64,000 nucleotides of DNA, from the NCBI GenBank assembly GCA_947566125.1, contig CANOIR010000001.1, positions 55,774 to 119,773 on the forward strand, in the 5' to 3' direction. The notes under the pieces were generated by a model. That model searched no databases, was not told where the DNA came from, and saw nothing but the letters and a program-made list of their open reading frames with translations. Below are positions 52,099 through 61,117 of the stretch, in pieces. The DNA is from an uncultured Ruminococcus sp. Its GTDB lineage: Bacteria > Bacillota > Clostridia > Oscillospirales > Ruminococcaceae. Numbering within the stretch: the stretch's first letter is position 1; every line of letters begins with the position of its first letter. The position numbers and the translations under genes are program-made.

Positions 52099-52127
52099 TT
52101 TACAATTTAATTAAAGAGTGATATAAT
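52099..52127 (+). promoter_or_regulatory. Promoter of the VanZ-like gene
   Basis: TTTACA (52099-52104), 17-nt spacer, TATAAT (52122-52127). Confidence 0.7.
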
Positions 52128-52183
52128 AAAGAATAATACGATAATAATATAATTGTGAATATCAATAGAAAGGAAGTCTTAGC

Positions 52184-52675
52184 ATTATTAGTATTAAAAA
52201 TAAACATAATTTAATTTTAAAGGCAGTACCGCTGTTGATGACTGTTTTATGTGCCGGTGCTATATTTTTATTTTCTACCCAAAACGGCGATGAATCCGTA
52301 GATTTGAGCAAGTCTTTTCTTAAACATATAATAGCATTTATAAAAGGCATTTCTATAGATGAGGTTACTTATAACGATGTAGAAAAATATGGTTTTATTA
52401 TAAGAAAAATAGCCCACTTCACGGAATTTCTCGCTTTAGGTGTATTCTCATGTTTGACTTCATGGGTGTTTTTTAAGAAAAAATATACTATAATTTCATT
52501 TGTGTTTTGCGTTATTTATGCATCGCTGGATGAAATGCATCAGCTTTTTTCAGATGGAAGAAATCCTAATGTGCGTGATGTTTTTATTGATAGTGCAGGT
52601 GCTTTTACCGGGATATTGCTTGCAATACTAATAATAAATATAATTGCAAAATATATGCAGAAAAAGAAAATATAA
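52184..52675 (+). CDS. VanZ-like membrane protein, probable AUU start
   Basis: About 163 residues with four membrane helices. VanZ-family motifs are IRKIAHFTEFLALGVFS, ASLDEMHQLFSDGR and VRDVFIDSAGAFTG. The first ATG (52238) would cut the first helix in half and has no good ribosome site. A strong AAAGGAAG (52169-52176) lies seven nt before ATT at 52184, in frame, which restores SIKNKHNLILKAVPLLMTV in front of the helix. I therefore place the start at this AUU; TTG at 52235 is the conventional alternative. VanZ proteins can raise teicoplanin tolerance, but most chromosomal members have unknown roles. Confidence 0.75.
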   Translation: MISIKNKHNLILKAVPLLMTVLCAGAIFLFSTQNGDESVDLSKSFLKHIIAFIKGISIDEVTYNDVEKYGFIIRKIAHFTEFLALGVFSCLTSWVFFKKKYTIISFVFCVIYASLDEMHQLFSDGRNPNVRDVFIDSAGAFTGILLAILIINIIAKYMQKKKI

Positions 52676-52710
52676 ATATAAATTATGATATTGTAAAGCC
52701 TGTTCCTTCA

Positions 52711-52739
52711 TTGACAAAAATTGCTGGAAGTGATATACT
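52711..52739 (+). promoter_or_regulatory. Promoter of the zinc-ribbon membrane protein gene
   Basis: TTGACA (52711-52716), 17-nt spacer, TATACT (52734-52739). Confidence 0.82.
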
Positions 52740-52784
52740 GTAATTAAAATAAAAACGATGTTTTAAATTTTGGAGGTAAATATC

Positions 52785-53609
52785 ATGAGTAAAAAAAACG
52801 CTTCCGCTGATACTAAAAAGAATAGTGCATTAAAAACGTTCCTGTCAGTTATATTCTTTATACTTATTTTAGCATCGGCACTCGTACTTGCTGTAAATAT
52901 GAGCATGGCTGGTAAAAGTCCTGATATTTTAACTGCATACGAACCGATACTCGGAAAAATTACAGTTACATTTTTAAAAGGCAAACTATCTTTTTGGTGT
53001 GCAATTTCTTCTATAGTGCTGTGGACTGGTCTGTGGATAGGTACTACCAAGCGTGTGGCATCTGCTATTCGTGGTCTTGGAACTGCGTGTACATTAGCTC
53101 CTATATTGATTATTGTAAGCGAACTTGTAACTATGCTTTGTGTATGCGTATTTAAAATAGACAGCGTTTTAGCTCCGTTTGCCTCTTTCATGCCTTCAGA
53201 GTTTTTAGGCACTTCCGGCAATAATTTTATATTTATGCTTGCAAGTGCGGTCATTGCATCGATTGGAATATTTATTTGCAAAATAAAGAAAATGCCTAAA
53301 AGAATTAAAGCTGCGGGATCTGAAGCAAAATCATCTGAACCTGTATCTGAAACTATATCAGAGCCTATATCTGAACCAGTACCAGAGCCAGTGGTAATGA
53401 CTGCCTCTGCTTCTGTGAATTCTGAGCCTGTTTCGATAAATGATGAAACTGAAACAACAAATATTGATGATAATAATAATGATATATCAAGTGATGATAA
53501 CAACGGCAGTCTTGTGGATTCACTGATTGGTGTGTGCCACAATTGCGGTGCAAAAAATTCTCCTGATGTAAATTTCTGCGGTTCATGCGGTGCAAAACTT
53601 ATACACTGA
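52785..53609 (+). CDS. Membrane protein with Pro/Glu/Ser linker and C-terminal zinc ribbon
   Basis: A 274-residue protein of unrecognised function. The start is the ATG at 52785 after TGGAGGT. About four hydrophobic helices occupy residues 18-170. Then comes an acidic linker with repeated SEP units (SEPVSETISEPISEPVPEPV, about 187-206) and Asp/Asn-rich sequence, then a zinc ribbon with CHNCGAK and FCGSCGAK (two CxxC pairs). The helices-first, ribbon-last order is the reverse of many zinc-ribbon membrane proteins. It has its own promoter and terminator. Confidence 0.8.
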   Translation: MSKKNASADTKKNSALKTFLSVIFFILILASALVLAVNMSMAGKSPDILTAYEPILGKITVTFLKGKLSFWCAISSIVLWTGLWIGTTKRVASAIRGLGTACTLAPILIIVSELVTMLCVCVFKIDSVLAPFASFMPSEFLGTSGNNFIFMLASAVIASIGIFICKIKKMPKRIKAAGSEAKSSEPVSETISEPISEPVPEPVVMTASASVNSEPVSINDETETTNIDDNNNDISSDDNNGSLVDSLIGVCHNCGAKNSPDVNFCGSCGAKLIH

Positions 53610-53633
53610 TTATTTATAATAATATTTTATATT

Positions 53634-53675
53634 GCTGAAACACCTATTGAAATTATGTTTCTTGGGTGTTTCGGC
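53634..53675 (+). terminator. Terminator after the zinc-ribbon gene
   Basis: GCTGAAACACC paired with GGTGTTTCGGC (one wobble), then TTTTTTA. Confidence 0.87.
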
Positions 53676-53718
53676 TTTTTTATTTAATATTAAATTTAAA
53701 AATAACTTTAAATTTAAG

Positions 53719-53747
53719 TTGAAATTATTTTGGAAACATGGTATAAT
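53719..53747 (+). promoter_or_regulatory. Promoter of the polyamine operon
   Basis: TTGAAA (53719-53724), 17-nt spacer, TATAAT (53742-53747), 32 nt before the speD ATG. Confidence 0.72.
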
Positions 53748-53779
53748 GAATCAATATGACTTTTTTCAGAAAGGCTGTG

Positions 53780-54598
53780 ATGTTAGGGTTGGAAAAAAAG
53801 CTGGCTCTGTACGGATATAATAATCTCACAAAAGCACTGAGCTTCAATATTTTTGATGTATGTTATGCTAAATCCGAACGTGAAAAACAGGATTATATTA
53901 AATATATAGATGAACAGTATAATTCAGAAAGACTTACTAAAATTTTATGCGATGTTACTGATATGATAGGTGCTACTGTACTTAATATTTCTAAACAGGA
54001 CTATGAACCGCAGGGTGCTTCGGTAAATATACTTATAGCAGAGGGAAATGTTGCTCCGGAAAATATGGACTCATCGTGCAATCAAGGTGCTGCATTTTTG
54101 CAGCCACGAAAAAATGTGCATATGCATCTTGATAAAAGCCATATTACAGTGCATACATTCCCGGAAAGTCACCCGGATAATGAAATAACAACATTTCGTG
54201 TGGATATAGATGTTGCAACCTGCGGTGAGATCTCACCTCTTAAAACACTTGATTATCTTATCAGAAGTTTTGATTCGGATATTATCACTATAGATTATAG
54301 AGTCAGAGGCTTTACACGTGATGTAAGCGGAAAAAAATATTTTATTGATCATAAAATAACATCTATTCAGGATTATATAAGCCAAGATATTTTAAATAAA
54401 TATGACGCTGTAGATATGAATATATATCAGTCAAATCTCTTTCATACAAGAATGCTTATTAAAGATATGCGGCTTCAGGATTATCTGTTTAAAACTGATG
54501 AGTACGAGCTAAGTCCAAAGGTACGACTTGATATAACAGACAGACTGCGTAGAGAAATGATTGAAATATTCAGCGGACGCAATATTTATGAGTTATAA
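53780..54598 (+). CDS. speD: S-adenosylmethionine decarboxylase proenzyme
   Basis: A 272-residue class 1A (Escherichia coli-type) AdoMet decarboxylase producing the aminopropyl donor for spermidine. The N-terminus LALYGYNNLTKALSFNIFDV and the cleavage site LDKSHITVHTFPE identify it; self-cleavage before S120 makes the pyruvoyl cofactor. The ATG at 53780 is chosen because family proteins start just before this segment and AAAGG lies five nt upstream; an in-frame ATG at 53756 lacks a site. It is the first gene of the polyamine cluster. Confidence 0.95.
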   Translation: MLGLEKKLALYGYNNLTKALSFNIFDVCYAKSEREKQDYIKYIDEQYNSERLTKILCDVTDMIGATVLNISKQDYEPQGASVNILIAEGNVAPENMDSSCNQGAAFLQPRKNVHMHLDKSHITVHTFPESHPDNEITTFRVDIDVATCGEISPLKTLDYLIRSFDSDIITIDYRVRGFTRDVSGKKYFIDHKITSIQDYISQDILNKYDAVDMNIYQSNLFHTRMLIKDMRLQDYLFKTDEYELSPKVRLDITDRLRREMIEIFSGRNIYEL

Positions 54599-54653
54599 TA
54601 ATTATAGATGAATTAAATTATAAATGAATTGTAAATAAGGAGGCAATTACGCT

Positions 54654-56114
54654 ATGGGAAAAATTCTTACCCAGAGTGATGCACCACTCCTTGAGGCTAT
54701 GAATGAGCATCGCCTAAATCGTGTTGTACGCTTTGATGTACCAGGTCATAAGGGCGGAAGAGGAAACAGAGAGCTTGCGGAATTTCTGGGTGAAAAATGT
54801 GTTAAAATGGATGTAAATTCCATGAAAAATCTTGATAACCTATGTCACCCGGTATCTGTTATACGTGAAGCTCAAGAGCTTGCAGCAGAAGCTTTTGGTG
54901 CAAAAAATGCATTCTTTATAGTAGGAGGTGCTACAAGTGCATCTCAGGCTATGATACTTACTGCCTGCAAATCGGGTGAAAAGCTTATTATGCCAAGAAA
55001 TGTACACCGCAGTGCTATAAATGCACTTGTACTGAATGGTGCTGTACCTGTTTATGTAGATCCGGACGAAAACAAAGAGCTTGGAATTCCGCTTGGAATG
55101 TCTTATGAAGCTGTTGAAAAGGCTGTTTTGCAAAATCCGGATGCAAAAGCTATACTTGTGAATAATCCTACTTATTATGGAATATGTGCTGATATAAAAA
55201 GACTTACTGAACTTGCACACTCTCACGGCATGATGCTTCTTGCAGATGAAGCTCATGGCACACATTTCTATTTTGGTGAGAATTTGCCGATGTCGGCAAT
55301 GAGTGCTGGTGCTGATATGGCATCGGTAAGCATTCACAAAACAGGCGGTTCACTTACGCAGAGTGCAATGCTGCTCTGCGGTGAAAATGTTAATGCCGAC
55401 AGAGTAAGGCAGATAATAAATCTGACTCAAACTACAAGTGCATCATATCTTTTGATGGTATCACTCGATTTGGCAAGACGCAATCTTGCACTTAACGGCA
55501 GAGAAATGTTCCGTCAAACAGTTGAATTTACAAATTATGCAAGAGAAGAAATAAATCAGATAGGCGGATATTATGCCTATGGTCAGGATTGCTGTAACGG
55601 CAGTTCATTTTATGCATTTGATAAGACTAAACTTTCTATTCACACAAGAAATACGGGACTTGCCGGAATTGAAGTATATGACTTGCTCCGTGATGAATAC
55701 GGCATACAGATAGAATTCGGTGATATTGGAAATATTCTTGCAATTGTTACAGCTGGTGACAGACTGCTTGAAATAGAACGTCTTATATCTGCACTGTCTG
55801 AAATAAAAAGACTATATGGAAAAGACCCTACTGGTATGCTTTCAAGCGAATACATAGCTCCTGATGTTGCACTTCCTCCGCAAAAGGCGTTTTATGCAGA
55901 ACAAAAGGTTGTTCCCCTGCGTGAAAGTGCCGGTGATGTTTGCTGCGAATTTGTAATGTGCTATCCACCGGGTATTCCCATTCTTGCACCGGGAGAACGT
56001 ATTACTGAGGATATAATAGATTATATATGCTATGCCAAGGAAAAAGGCTGTTCTCTTACAGGTCCGCAGGATATGAATATAGAAACACTGCACGTTATTA
56101 AGGAGGCATTGTAA
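54654..56114 (+). CDS. Orn/Lys/Arg decarboxylase, probably biosynthetic arginine decarboxylase
   Basis: A 486-residue PLP enzyme of the aspartate-aminotransferase-fold decarboxylase family. Motifs are VPGHKGGRG near the N-terminus, FGAKNAFFIVGGATSASQAM, LLADEAHGTHF and the PLP-binding K229 in SIHKTGGSLTQS, plus a C-terminal domain with YPPGIPILAPGE. It lacks the N-terminal wing domain of inducible CadA/SpeF enzymes. Members act on arginine, lysine or ornithine. Arginine is favoured because this gene order (speD, this gene, speE, carboxyspermidine dehydrogenase) is known in Clostridia, but sequence alone does not settle it. Confidence 0.9.
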   Translation: MGKILTQSDAPLLEAMNEHRLNRVVRFDVPGHKGGRGNRELAEFLGEKCVKMDVNSMKNLDNLCHPVSVIREAQELAAEAFGAKNAFFIVGGATSASQAMILTACKSGEKLIMPRNVHRSAINALVLNGAVPVYVDPDENKELGIPLGMSYEAVEKAVLQNPDAKAILVNNPTYYGICADIKRLTELAHSHGMMLLADEAHGTHFYFGENLPMSAMSAGADMASVSIHKTGGSLTQSAMLLCGENVNADRVRQIINLTQTTSASYLLMVSLDLARRNLALNGREMFRQTVEFTNYAREEINQIGGYYAYGQDCCNGSSFYAFDKTKLSIHTRNTGLAGIEVYDLLRDEYGIQIEFGDIGNILAIVTAGDRLLEIERLISALSEIKRLYGKDPTGMLSSEYIAPDVALPPQKAFYAEQKVVPLRESAGDVCCEFVMCYPPGIPILAPGERITEDIIDYICYAKEKGCSLTGPQDMNIETLHVIKEAL

Positions 56115-56115
56115 A

Positions 56116-56967
56116 ATGGATATATGGTACACGGAAAATCACACCGAAAATGTGCGTATGTCAATTCGTGTAGATAAACAGCTTGCATCAGTACAGAGCG
56201 ATTTTCAGAGGATAGATGTTTTTGAATCAAATGAATTCGGCAGGATAATGACTCTTGATGGACTGCTTATGCTTACTGAAAAAGATGAATACGTTTATCA
56301 TGAAATGATAACGCATATACCTATGGCTACAAATTTGGATATAAAAAATATTCTTGTTATTGGTGCCGGCGATGGCGGTACGGTAAGAGAACTTTGCAGA
56401 TATGATACTATTGAACATATCGACATGGTTGAGATAGACTACAAAGTTGTAGAACTTGCAAGAGAGTATCTTCCATTTACGGCAAAAAGTCTTGATGACC
56501 CAAGGGTTCATATCCACTATCAAGATGGTTTGAGATTTGTAAGACGTGTTGAAGCAGGTACATATGACCTTATTATTGTAGATTCAACAGACCCTTTTGG
56601 TGTCGGCGAAGGTCTGTTTACTAAAGAATTTTACGGCAACTGCTATAAAGCACTCTCAAACGATGGTATTCTTGTAAATCAGCATGAAAGTACATTTTAT
56701 GAATCATACAGAAATTCAATGAAAAGGGCTCATAATCGAATAAAGTCGCTCTTCCCTATTGCACTTGTGTATCAGGCACATATACCAACTTATCCGTCTG
56801 GTCACTGGCTGTTTGGATTTGCGTCTAAAAAATTCGATCCGAGAAGAGATTTACAGGATATGCGTTGGAATCGTCTTGGACTTAAAACAAAATATTATAA
56901 TACGATACTTCATCAGGGCTGTTTTGCTATACCTAATAATGTACGCGACGCTTTGAGAGAATCTTAA
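56116..56967 (+). CDS. speE: Spermidine synthase-type aminopropyltransferase
   Basis: A 283-residue enzyme transferring the aminopropyl group from decarboxylated AdoMet to putrescine or a related diamine. The N-terminal beta domain includes FESNEFGRIMTLDGLLML; the Rossmann part has ILVIGAGDGGTVRELCRY, DMVEIDYKVVELAREYL and the catalytic Asp in IVDSTDPFGVGEGLF. It begins one nt after the decarboxylase stop, with AAGGAGG inside the end of that gene, so translation is coupled. Confidence 0.95.
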   Translation: MDIWYTENHTENVRMSIRVDKQLASVQSDFQRIDVFESNEFGRIMTLDGLLMLTEKDEYVYHEMITHIPMATNLDIKNILVIGAGDGGTVRELCRYDTIEHIDMVEIDYKVVELAREYLPFTAKSLDDPRVHIHYQDGLRFVRRVEAGTYDLIIVDSTDPFGVGEGLFTKEFYGNCYKALSNDGILVNQHESTFYESYRNSMKRAHNRIKSLFPIALVYQAHIPTYPSGHWLFGFASKKFDPRRDLQDMRWNRLGLKTKYYNTILHQGCFAIPNNVRDALRES

Positions 56968-56994
56968 AATAAATAACGAAAGGAATTATTAAAA

Positions 56995-58197
56995 ATGGGA
57001 AAAGCTTTAATTATAGGTGCTGGAGGAGTTGCCGGCGTAGTTATTCACAAATGCTGTCAGAATAGTGAAGTGTTTGAGGAGATATGCATCGCAAGCCGTA
57101 CTAAATCAAAATGTGACAAATTTAAGGTAGACCTTGAAGGAAAAACAAAGACAAAAATCACAACTGCTCAGGTAGATGCCAATAATGTAGACGAGCTTAT
57201 TGCACTTATTGAAAATGAAAAGCCGGATATTGTTATCAATGTAGCACTTCCCTATCAGGATTTGACTATTATGGACGCTTGTCTTGCTACAAAGACTGAT
57301 TACGTTGATACTGCAAATTATGAGCCGGAGGATACTGCTAAGTTTGAATACAAGTGGCAGTGGGCATATCGTGAAAAGTTTGAAAAAGCAGGAATCACTG
57401 CATTGCTCGGAAGTGGATTTGACCCGGGTGTAACAGGTGTATTCTGTGCATATGCTCAGAAACATTACTTTGATGAAATACATTATATAGATATTCTTGA
57501 CTGCAACGGCGGTGACCATGGTTATCCTTTTGCTACAAATTTCAATCCTGAAATCAATATTCGTGAAGTTTCTGCAAAGGGCAGTTATATCGAAAACGGT
57601 CAGTGGGTAGAAACTGAACCTATGGAGATAAAGCGTGTTTATAACTTTGACCAGGTAGGCGAAAAGGATATGTATCTTCTTCACCACGAAGAACTGGAAT
57701 CACTTGCACTGAATATCAACGGAATAAAGCGTATAAGATTCTTTATGACATTCGGTCAGAGCTATCTCACACACCTTAAATGCCTTGAAAATGTGGGAAT
57801 GACTTCTATTGAGCCTATTATGTATGAAGGCAAGGAAATAGTTCCGCTTCAGTTCCTAAAGGCTGTGCTTCCTGACCCTGCGTCACTTGGTCCAAGAACT
57901 GTTGGCAAAACAAATATTGGCTGTATATTCCAAGGAATCAAGGACGGCAAAGAAAAGACCTATTATTTATACAATGTCTGTGACCATCAGGAATGTTACC
58001 GTGAAGTCGGCTCTCAGGCTGTTTCATATACAACAGGTGTTCCGGCTATGATCGGTGCTATGATGGTTATGACAGGAAAGTGGAAGAAACCGGGCGTTTA
58101 TAATGTTGAAGAATTCGACCCGGATCCGTTTATGGACGCTCTGAACAAATGGGGATTGCCATGGACTGAAAACTTTGACCCTGTATTAGTCGACTAA
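56995..58197 (+). CDS. Carboxy(nor)spermidine dehydrogenase
   Basis: A 400-residue member of the saccharopine dehydrogenase family. It carries ALIIGAGGVAGVVIHKC at the N-terminus, ICIASRTKSKCDKF for NADPH, LGSGFDPGVTGVFCAYAQ, and the C-terminal YTTGVPAMIGAMMVM. These enzymes reductively join aspartate semialdehyde to a diamine to make carboxy(nor)spermidine in the alternative spermidine route. The product needs a decarboxylase (NspC), normally the next gene, which is absent here. The gene lies 27 nt after speE with GAAAGGA upstream. Confidence 0.92.
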   Translation: MGKALIIGAGGVAGVVIHKCCQNSEVFEEICIASRTKSKCDKFKVDLEGKTKTKITTAQVDANNVDELIALIENEKPDIVINVALPYQDLTIMDACLATKTDYVDTANYEPEDTAKFEYKWQWAYREKFEKAGITALLGSGFDPGVTGVFCAYAQKHYFDEIHYIDILDCNGGDHGYPFATNFNPEINIREVSAKGSYIENGQWVETEPMEIKRVYNFDQVGEKDMYLLHHEELESLALNINGIKRIRFFMTFGQSYLTHLKCLENVGMTSIEPIMYEGKEIVPLQFLKAVLPDPASLGPRTVGKTNIGCIFQGIKDGKEKTYYLYNVCDHQECYREVGSQAVSYTTGVPAMIGAMMVMTGKWKKPGVYNVEEFDPDPFMDALNKWGLPWTENFDPVLVD

Positions 58198-58201
58198 GCT
58201 T

Positions 58202-58615
58202 ATGATGCAAAAATCATGGGTTCGCATTGTGTTGCTCTCATTGCCGGCAATAGCTGTTATAGGATGTATTTTATTAAAAGATTTTGCGGTTTATATTGCC
58301 GATAATTTTATTCCATCGTGCGATTTTTATTCAAGCTTTGGATTATATTGTCCCGGCTGCGGACTTACAAGATGCATCTTATCTATTATGCATGGAAAGA
58401 TTTGGCTTGCTTTTAGATGCAATGCATTTGCATTTTGTATGATTCTGGGATTGCTGATTTTATATATTGAAGCTATGCTTTTGTCATTCGGCAAGGATGT
58501 TCATATCCTGCCAAGAAAATCATGGTTTTATGTAGCATTTGCAGTCGCCTCTGCGGTTTATCTTATACTTCGCAATGTTGTTCCGATTCTTGCACCGCCT
58601 TATATTTTAAATTAA
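58202..58615 (+). CDS. DUF2752 membrane protein
   Basis: A 137-residue membrane protein with three hydrophobic helices and the DUF2752 signature YCPGCGLTRCILSIMHGKIWLAF. The family is common and uncharacterised. ATGs at 58202 and 58205 are adjacent; neither has a clear ribosome site, and the gene starts five nt after the preceding stop, so coupled translation is likely. Its presence at the end of a polyamine operon may be incidental. Confidence 0.85.
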   Translation: MMQKSWVRIVLLSLPAIAVIGCILLKDFAVYIADNFIPSCDFYSSFGLYCPGCGLTRCILSIMHGKIWLAFRCNAFAFCMILGLLILYIEAMLLSFGKDVHILPRKSWFYVAFAVASAVYLILRNVVPILAPPYILN

Positions 58616-58629
58616 ATTCTTAACTTTTT

Positions 58630-58667
58630 GTGCCTGTTTATGCTGATTTTAATACATAAACAGGCAC
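58630..58667 (+). terminator. Terminator of the polyamine operon
   Basis: 13-bp stem GTGCCTGTTTATG / CATAAACAGGCAC with a 12-nt loop and a long T-run. Confidence 0.92.
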
Positions 58668-58725
58668 GTTTTATTTTTTTATCTTTATTTTTTTTAAATT
58701 AAAGCAACTTTTTTTCAAAAAGCTC

Positions 58726-58754
58726 TTGCAATTTATTGTGATATGGTATATAAT
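58726..58754 (+). promoter_or_regulatory. Promoter of the EF-G-like gene
   Basis: TTGCAA (58726-58731), 17-nt spacer, TATAAT (58749-58754). Confidence 0.7.
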
Positions 58755-58836
58755 TAAGAAAATGCAGTTGAAATAATTGTGTATTTTAACATTATGATAT
58801 TATAACTATACTAAAAGGTCAAAGGAGCAAACCACT

Positions 58837-60903
58837 ATGAACAACTCAACTACAAAGAAAAATATAGCACTTGCAGGTCACGCCGGTTCGGGTAAGACTA
58901 CTCTTTGTGAAGCACTGCTTTATAGAAACAGTGCGATTGAGCGTATGGGCAAGATCGCTGAGGAAAATACTGTTTCAGACTATACAGCTGAGGAAATGAA
59001 GAGAAAATCTTCTGTATATACATCAGTAGCATCTATGAGCCTGCAAAAGCTTGATGTAAATATTATCGACACGCCGGGTATGCTTGATTTTGCTGGTGAA
59101 ATGGTTTCCGGCATATATGCAAGTGACTGTGTTATGATTACAGTTTCGGGAAAATCCGGCGTTAGAGTTGGTACTCACAAGGCGTATGACCAGGCTGTAA
59201 AAATGCAGAAGCCACGTATGTTTGTTGTAACTAAGCTTGATGATGAAAACGCAAATTTCTATAATGTATTCACAGAACTTAAGTCTGAATTCGGTTCTAC
59301 TGTATGTCCGGTAATAGTTCCGGTAATCGCTGACCGCAAGGTAGTTTCATATGTAAACCTTATTGAAATGAAGGCATATAAATTCGATGAAAGAGGTAAG
59401 GCTATTGAAACAGATATGCCTACAGCTGAAGTTTCTGAAAAGATGAGCTATCGTATCGATGGTCTTATTGAAGCATTCTCTGAAGCTGTTGCAGAAACAG
59501 ATGATGATTTGCTTGAGAAATTTTTCTCCGGCGAACCGCTTACTGAAAAGGAGCGTATTGACGGAATTCATAAGGGCGTATGTGAAGGAATCATCACACC
59601 GGTAGTATGTGCCTCTGCTCAAACTCTTGGCGGTGTAGAGCTACTTATGAGAGAGATGGATCTGCTCGTTCCGGAGGCAGAGGAAAATTTGATCACTGCT
59701 GACGCCGAGGAAATCTCCTGCACAAGCAGTGACCCTGCTCTTGTTTCTGTATTCAAGACAGCAGCCGACCCGTTTGTTGGCAAGATGTCATATATGAAAG
59801 TGCTTTCCGGAAGCATTAAAAGCGGCGACGAACTTGTAAACGCTGCTACAGGAAAGAGCGAAAAAATTGGAAAGCTCATGCAGCTTGTTGGCAAAAAGCA
59901 AAAGGAAATTCCGGTTGCTGTCAAAGGCGATATTGTTGCTGTTACTAAAATGAACGTAAGCACAGGCGATACTCTTTGTGATGCATCAAGAGTTGTTTCT
60001 TTGGAATCTCCGGAATATCCGATTCCAAGCTACAAGATGGCTGTTTCACCGGCTGCAAGAGGTGATGAAGCTAAAATCGCAGGAGCAATGCAGCGTTTGC
60101 TTGAGAGTGATATGACTTTAAGATATGAACAAGACCCTAATACTAAAGAAATGATTTTAAGCGGTTTGGGTGAACAGCATCTTTTAACTGTTGCATCTCA
60201 GCTTAAATTTGATTTCGGCGTTGAGATGGTGCTTAACGTTCCTAAGATTGCATATCGTGAAACTATACGCAAAAAGGTAAAAGTTCAGGGAAGATATAAA
60301 AAGCAGTCCGGCGGTCACGGTCAATTTGGTGACGTATGGATAGAATTTGAACCTTGCCTTTCTGATGAACTAATATTTGAGGAGAAAATATTCGGCGGTG
60401 CTGTTCCTAAGAATTTCTTCCCGGCAGTTGAAAAGGGATTGCAGGACAGTGTAAAGAAGGGCATTCTTGCCGGATTCCCTGTTGTAGGAATTAAAGCTAT
60501 TCTGGTCGATGGTTCATATCATCCGGTAGATTCTTCTGAAATGTCATTTAAAACAGCAGCGTCACTTGCCTACAAAGAAGGCATGCGTTTGGCTGAACCT
60601 ACACTTCTTGAACCTATCGGCACTTTGGAAGTATGCGTTCCAGACGACAACACCGGCGATATGATGGGCGAGCTTAACAAGAGAAGAGGAAGAGTTCTTG
60701 GAATGAATCCATCTGAAAAATATAAAGGCATGACTGATATTATGGCGGAAGTTCCTATGCGTGAGATGAGTGACTTTGCACTTCTTCTGCGTCAAATGAC
60801 ACAAGGCAGAGGCGAATTCACATTTAAGCCGGTACGTTACGAGCCACTGCCGCCAAACCTTATGTCAGATGTAATAGCATCATGTGCAGGCAGTGCTGAA
60901 TAA
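58837..60903 (+). CDS. Elongation factor G paralogue (EF-G2-like)
   Basis: A 688-residue translational GTPase. The P-loop is GHAGSGKTTL and G3 is IIDTPGMLDF. G4 is TKLD instead of NKxD, and switch I is degenerate (EEMKRKSSVYTSV rather than the ERGITI type), which separates it from housekeeping EF-G. Domains II-V follow, including GGHGQFGDVWIEFEP and the C-terminal RGRVLGMNP. Paralogues of this class are frequent in Firmicutes; their role in translocation, recycling or stress is unsettled. It stands alone with its own promoter and terminator. Confidence 0.9.
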   Translation: MNNSTTKKNIALAGHAGSGKTTLCEALLYRNSAIERMGKIAEENTVSDYTAEEMKRKSSVYTSVASMSLQKLDVNIIDTPGMLDFAGEMVSGIYASDCVMITVSGKSGVRVGTHKAYDQAVKMQKPRMFVVTKLDDENANFYNVFTELKSEFGSTVCPVIVPVIADRKVVSYVNLIEMKAYKFDERGKAIETDMPTAEVSEKMSYRIDGLIEAFSEAVAETDDDLLEKFFSGEPLTEKERIDGIHKGVCEGIITPVVCASAQTLGGVELLMREMDLLVPEAEENLITADAEEISCTSSDPALVSVFKTAADPFVGKMSYMKVLSGSIKSGDELVNAATGKSEKIGKLMQLVGKKQKEIPVAVKGDIVAVTKMNVSTGDTLCDASRVVSLESPEYPIPSYKMAVSPAARGDEAKIAGAMQRLLESDMTLRYEQDPNTKEMILSGLGEQHLLTVASQLKFDFGVEMVLNVPKIAYRETIRKKVKVQGRYKKQSGGHGQFGDVWIEFEPCLSDELIFEEKIFGGAVPKNFFPAVEKGLQDSVKKGILAGFPVVGIKAILVDGSYHPVDSSEMSFKTAASLAYKEGMRLAEPTLLEPIGTLEVCVPDDNTGDMMGELNKRRGRVLGMNPSEKYKGMTDIMAEVPMREMSDFALLLRQMTQGRGEFTFKPVRYEPLPPNLMSDVIASCAGSAE

Positions 60904-60939
60904 TCAAAAAATCTCTCTACTATATAAATAGATTCATTT

Positions 60940-60981
60940 GCATCAGAGCTGCTGTTATAGATGATCGGCGGCTCTGATGCG
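60940..60981 (+). terminator. Terminator after the EF-G-like gene
   Basis: GCATCAGAGC and GCTCTGATGC arms with extra inner GC pairs, then GATGTTTTAT. Confidence 0.82.
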
Positions 60982-61117
60982 ATGTTTTATAATAAATTAA
61001 AGATGATGTGTTAAAATCATTGCTTTCAGTGTATAATAATCACAATAATCATAATAATCGCAATAATTATATAATTTAACATTCTGTTTTTAAAGGCAGA
61101 TTGGAGGTCAAAAAAGT

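Noticed and set aside
53330..53410. Repeat array at SEP-coding units
   Set aside because: Short degenerate coding repeats in a protein linker; no array-like spacing and no CRISPR features.
58837..60903. Tet(M)-type ribosomal protection protein
   Set aside because: The sequence tracks EF-G2-like paralogues, has no resistance-gene context, and the general EF-G-like domain set is not specific to tetracycline resistance.
61038..61075. AATAATC short direct repeats upstream of ppk
   Set aside because: Only a few copies of a very AT-rich 7-mer; expected by chance in this composition.
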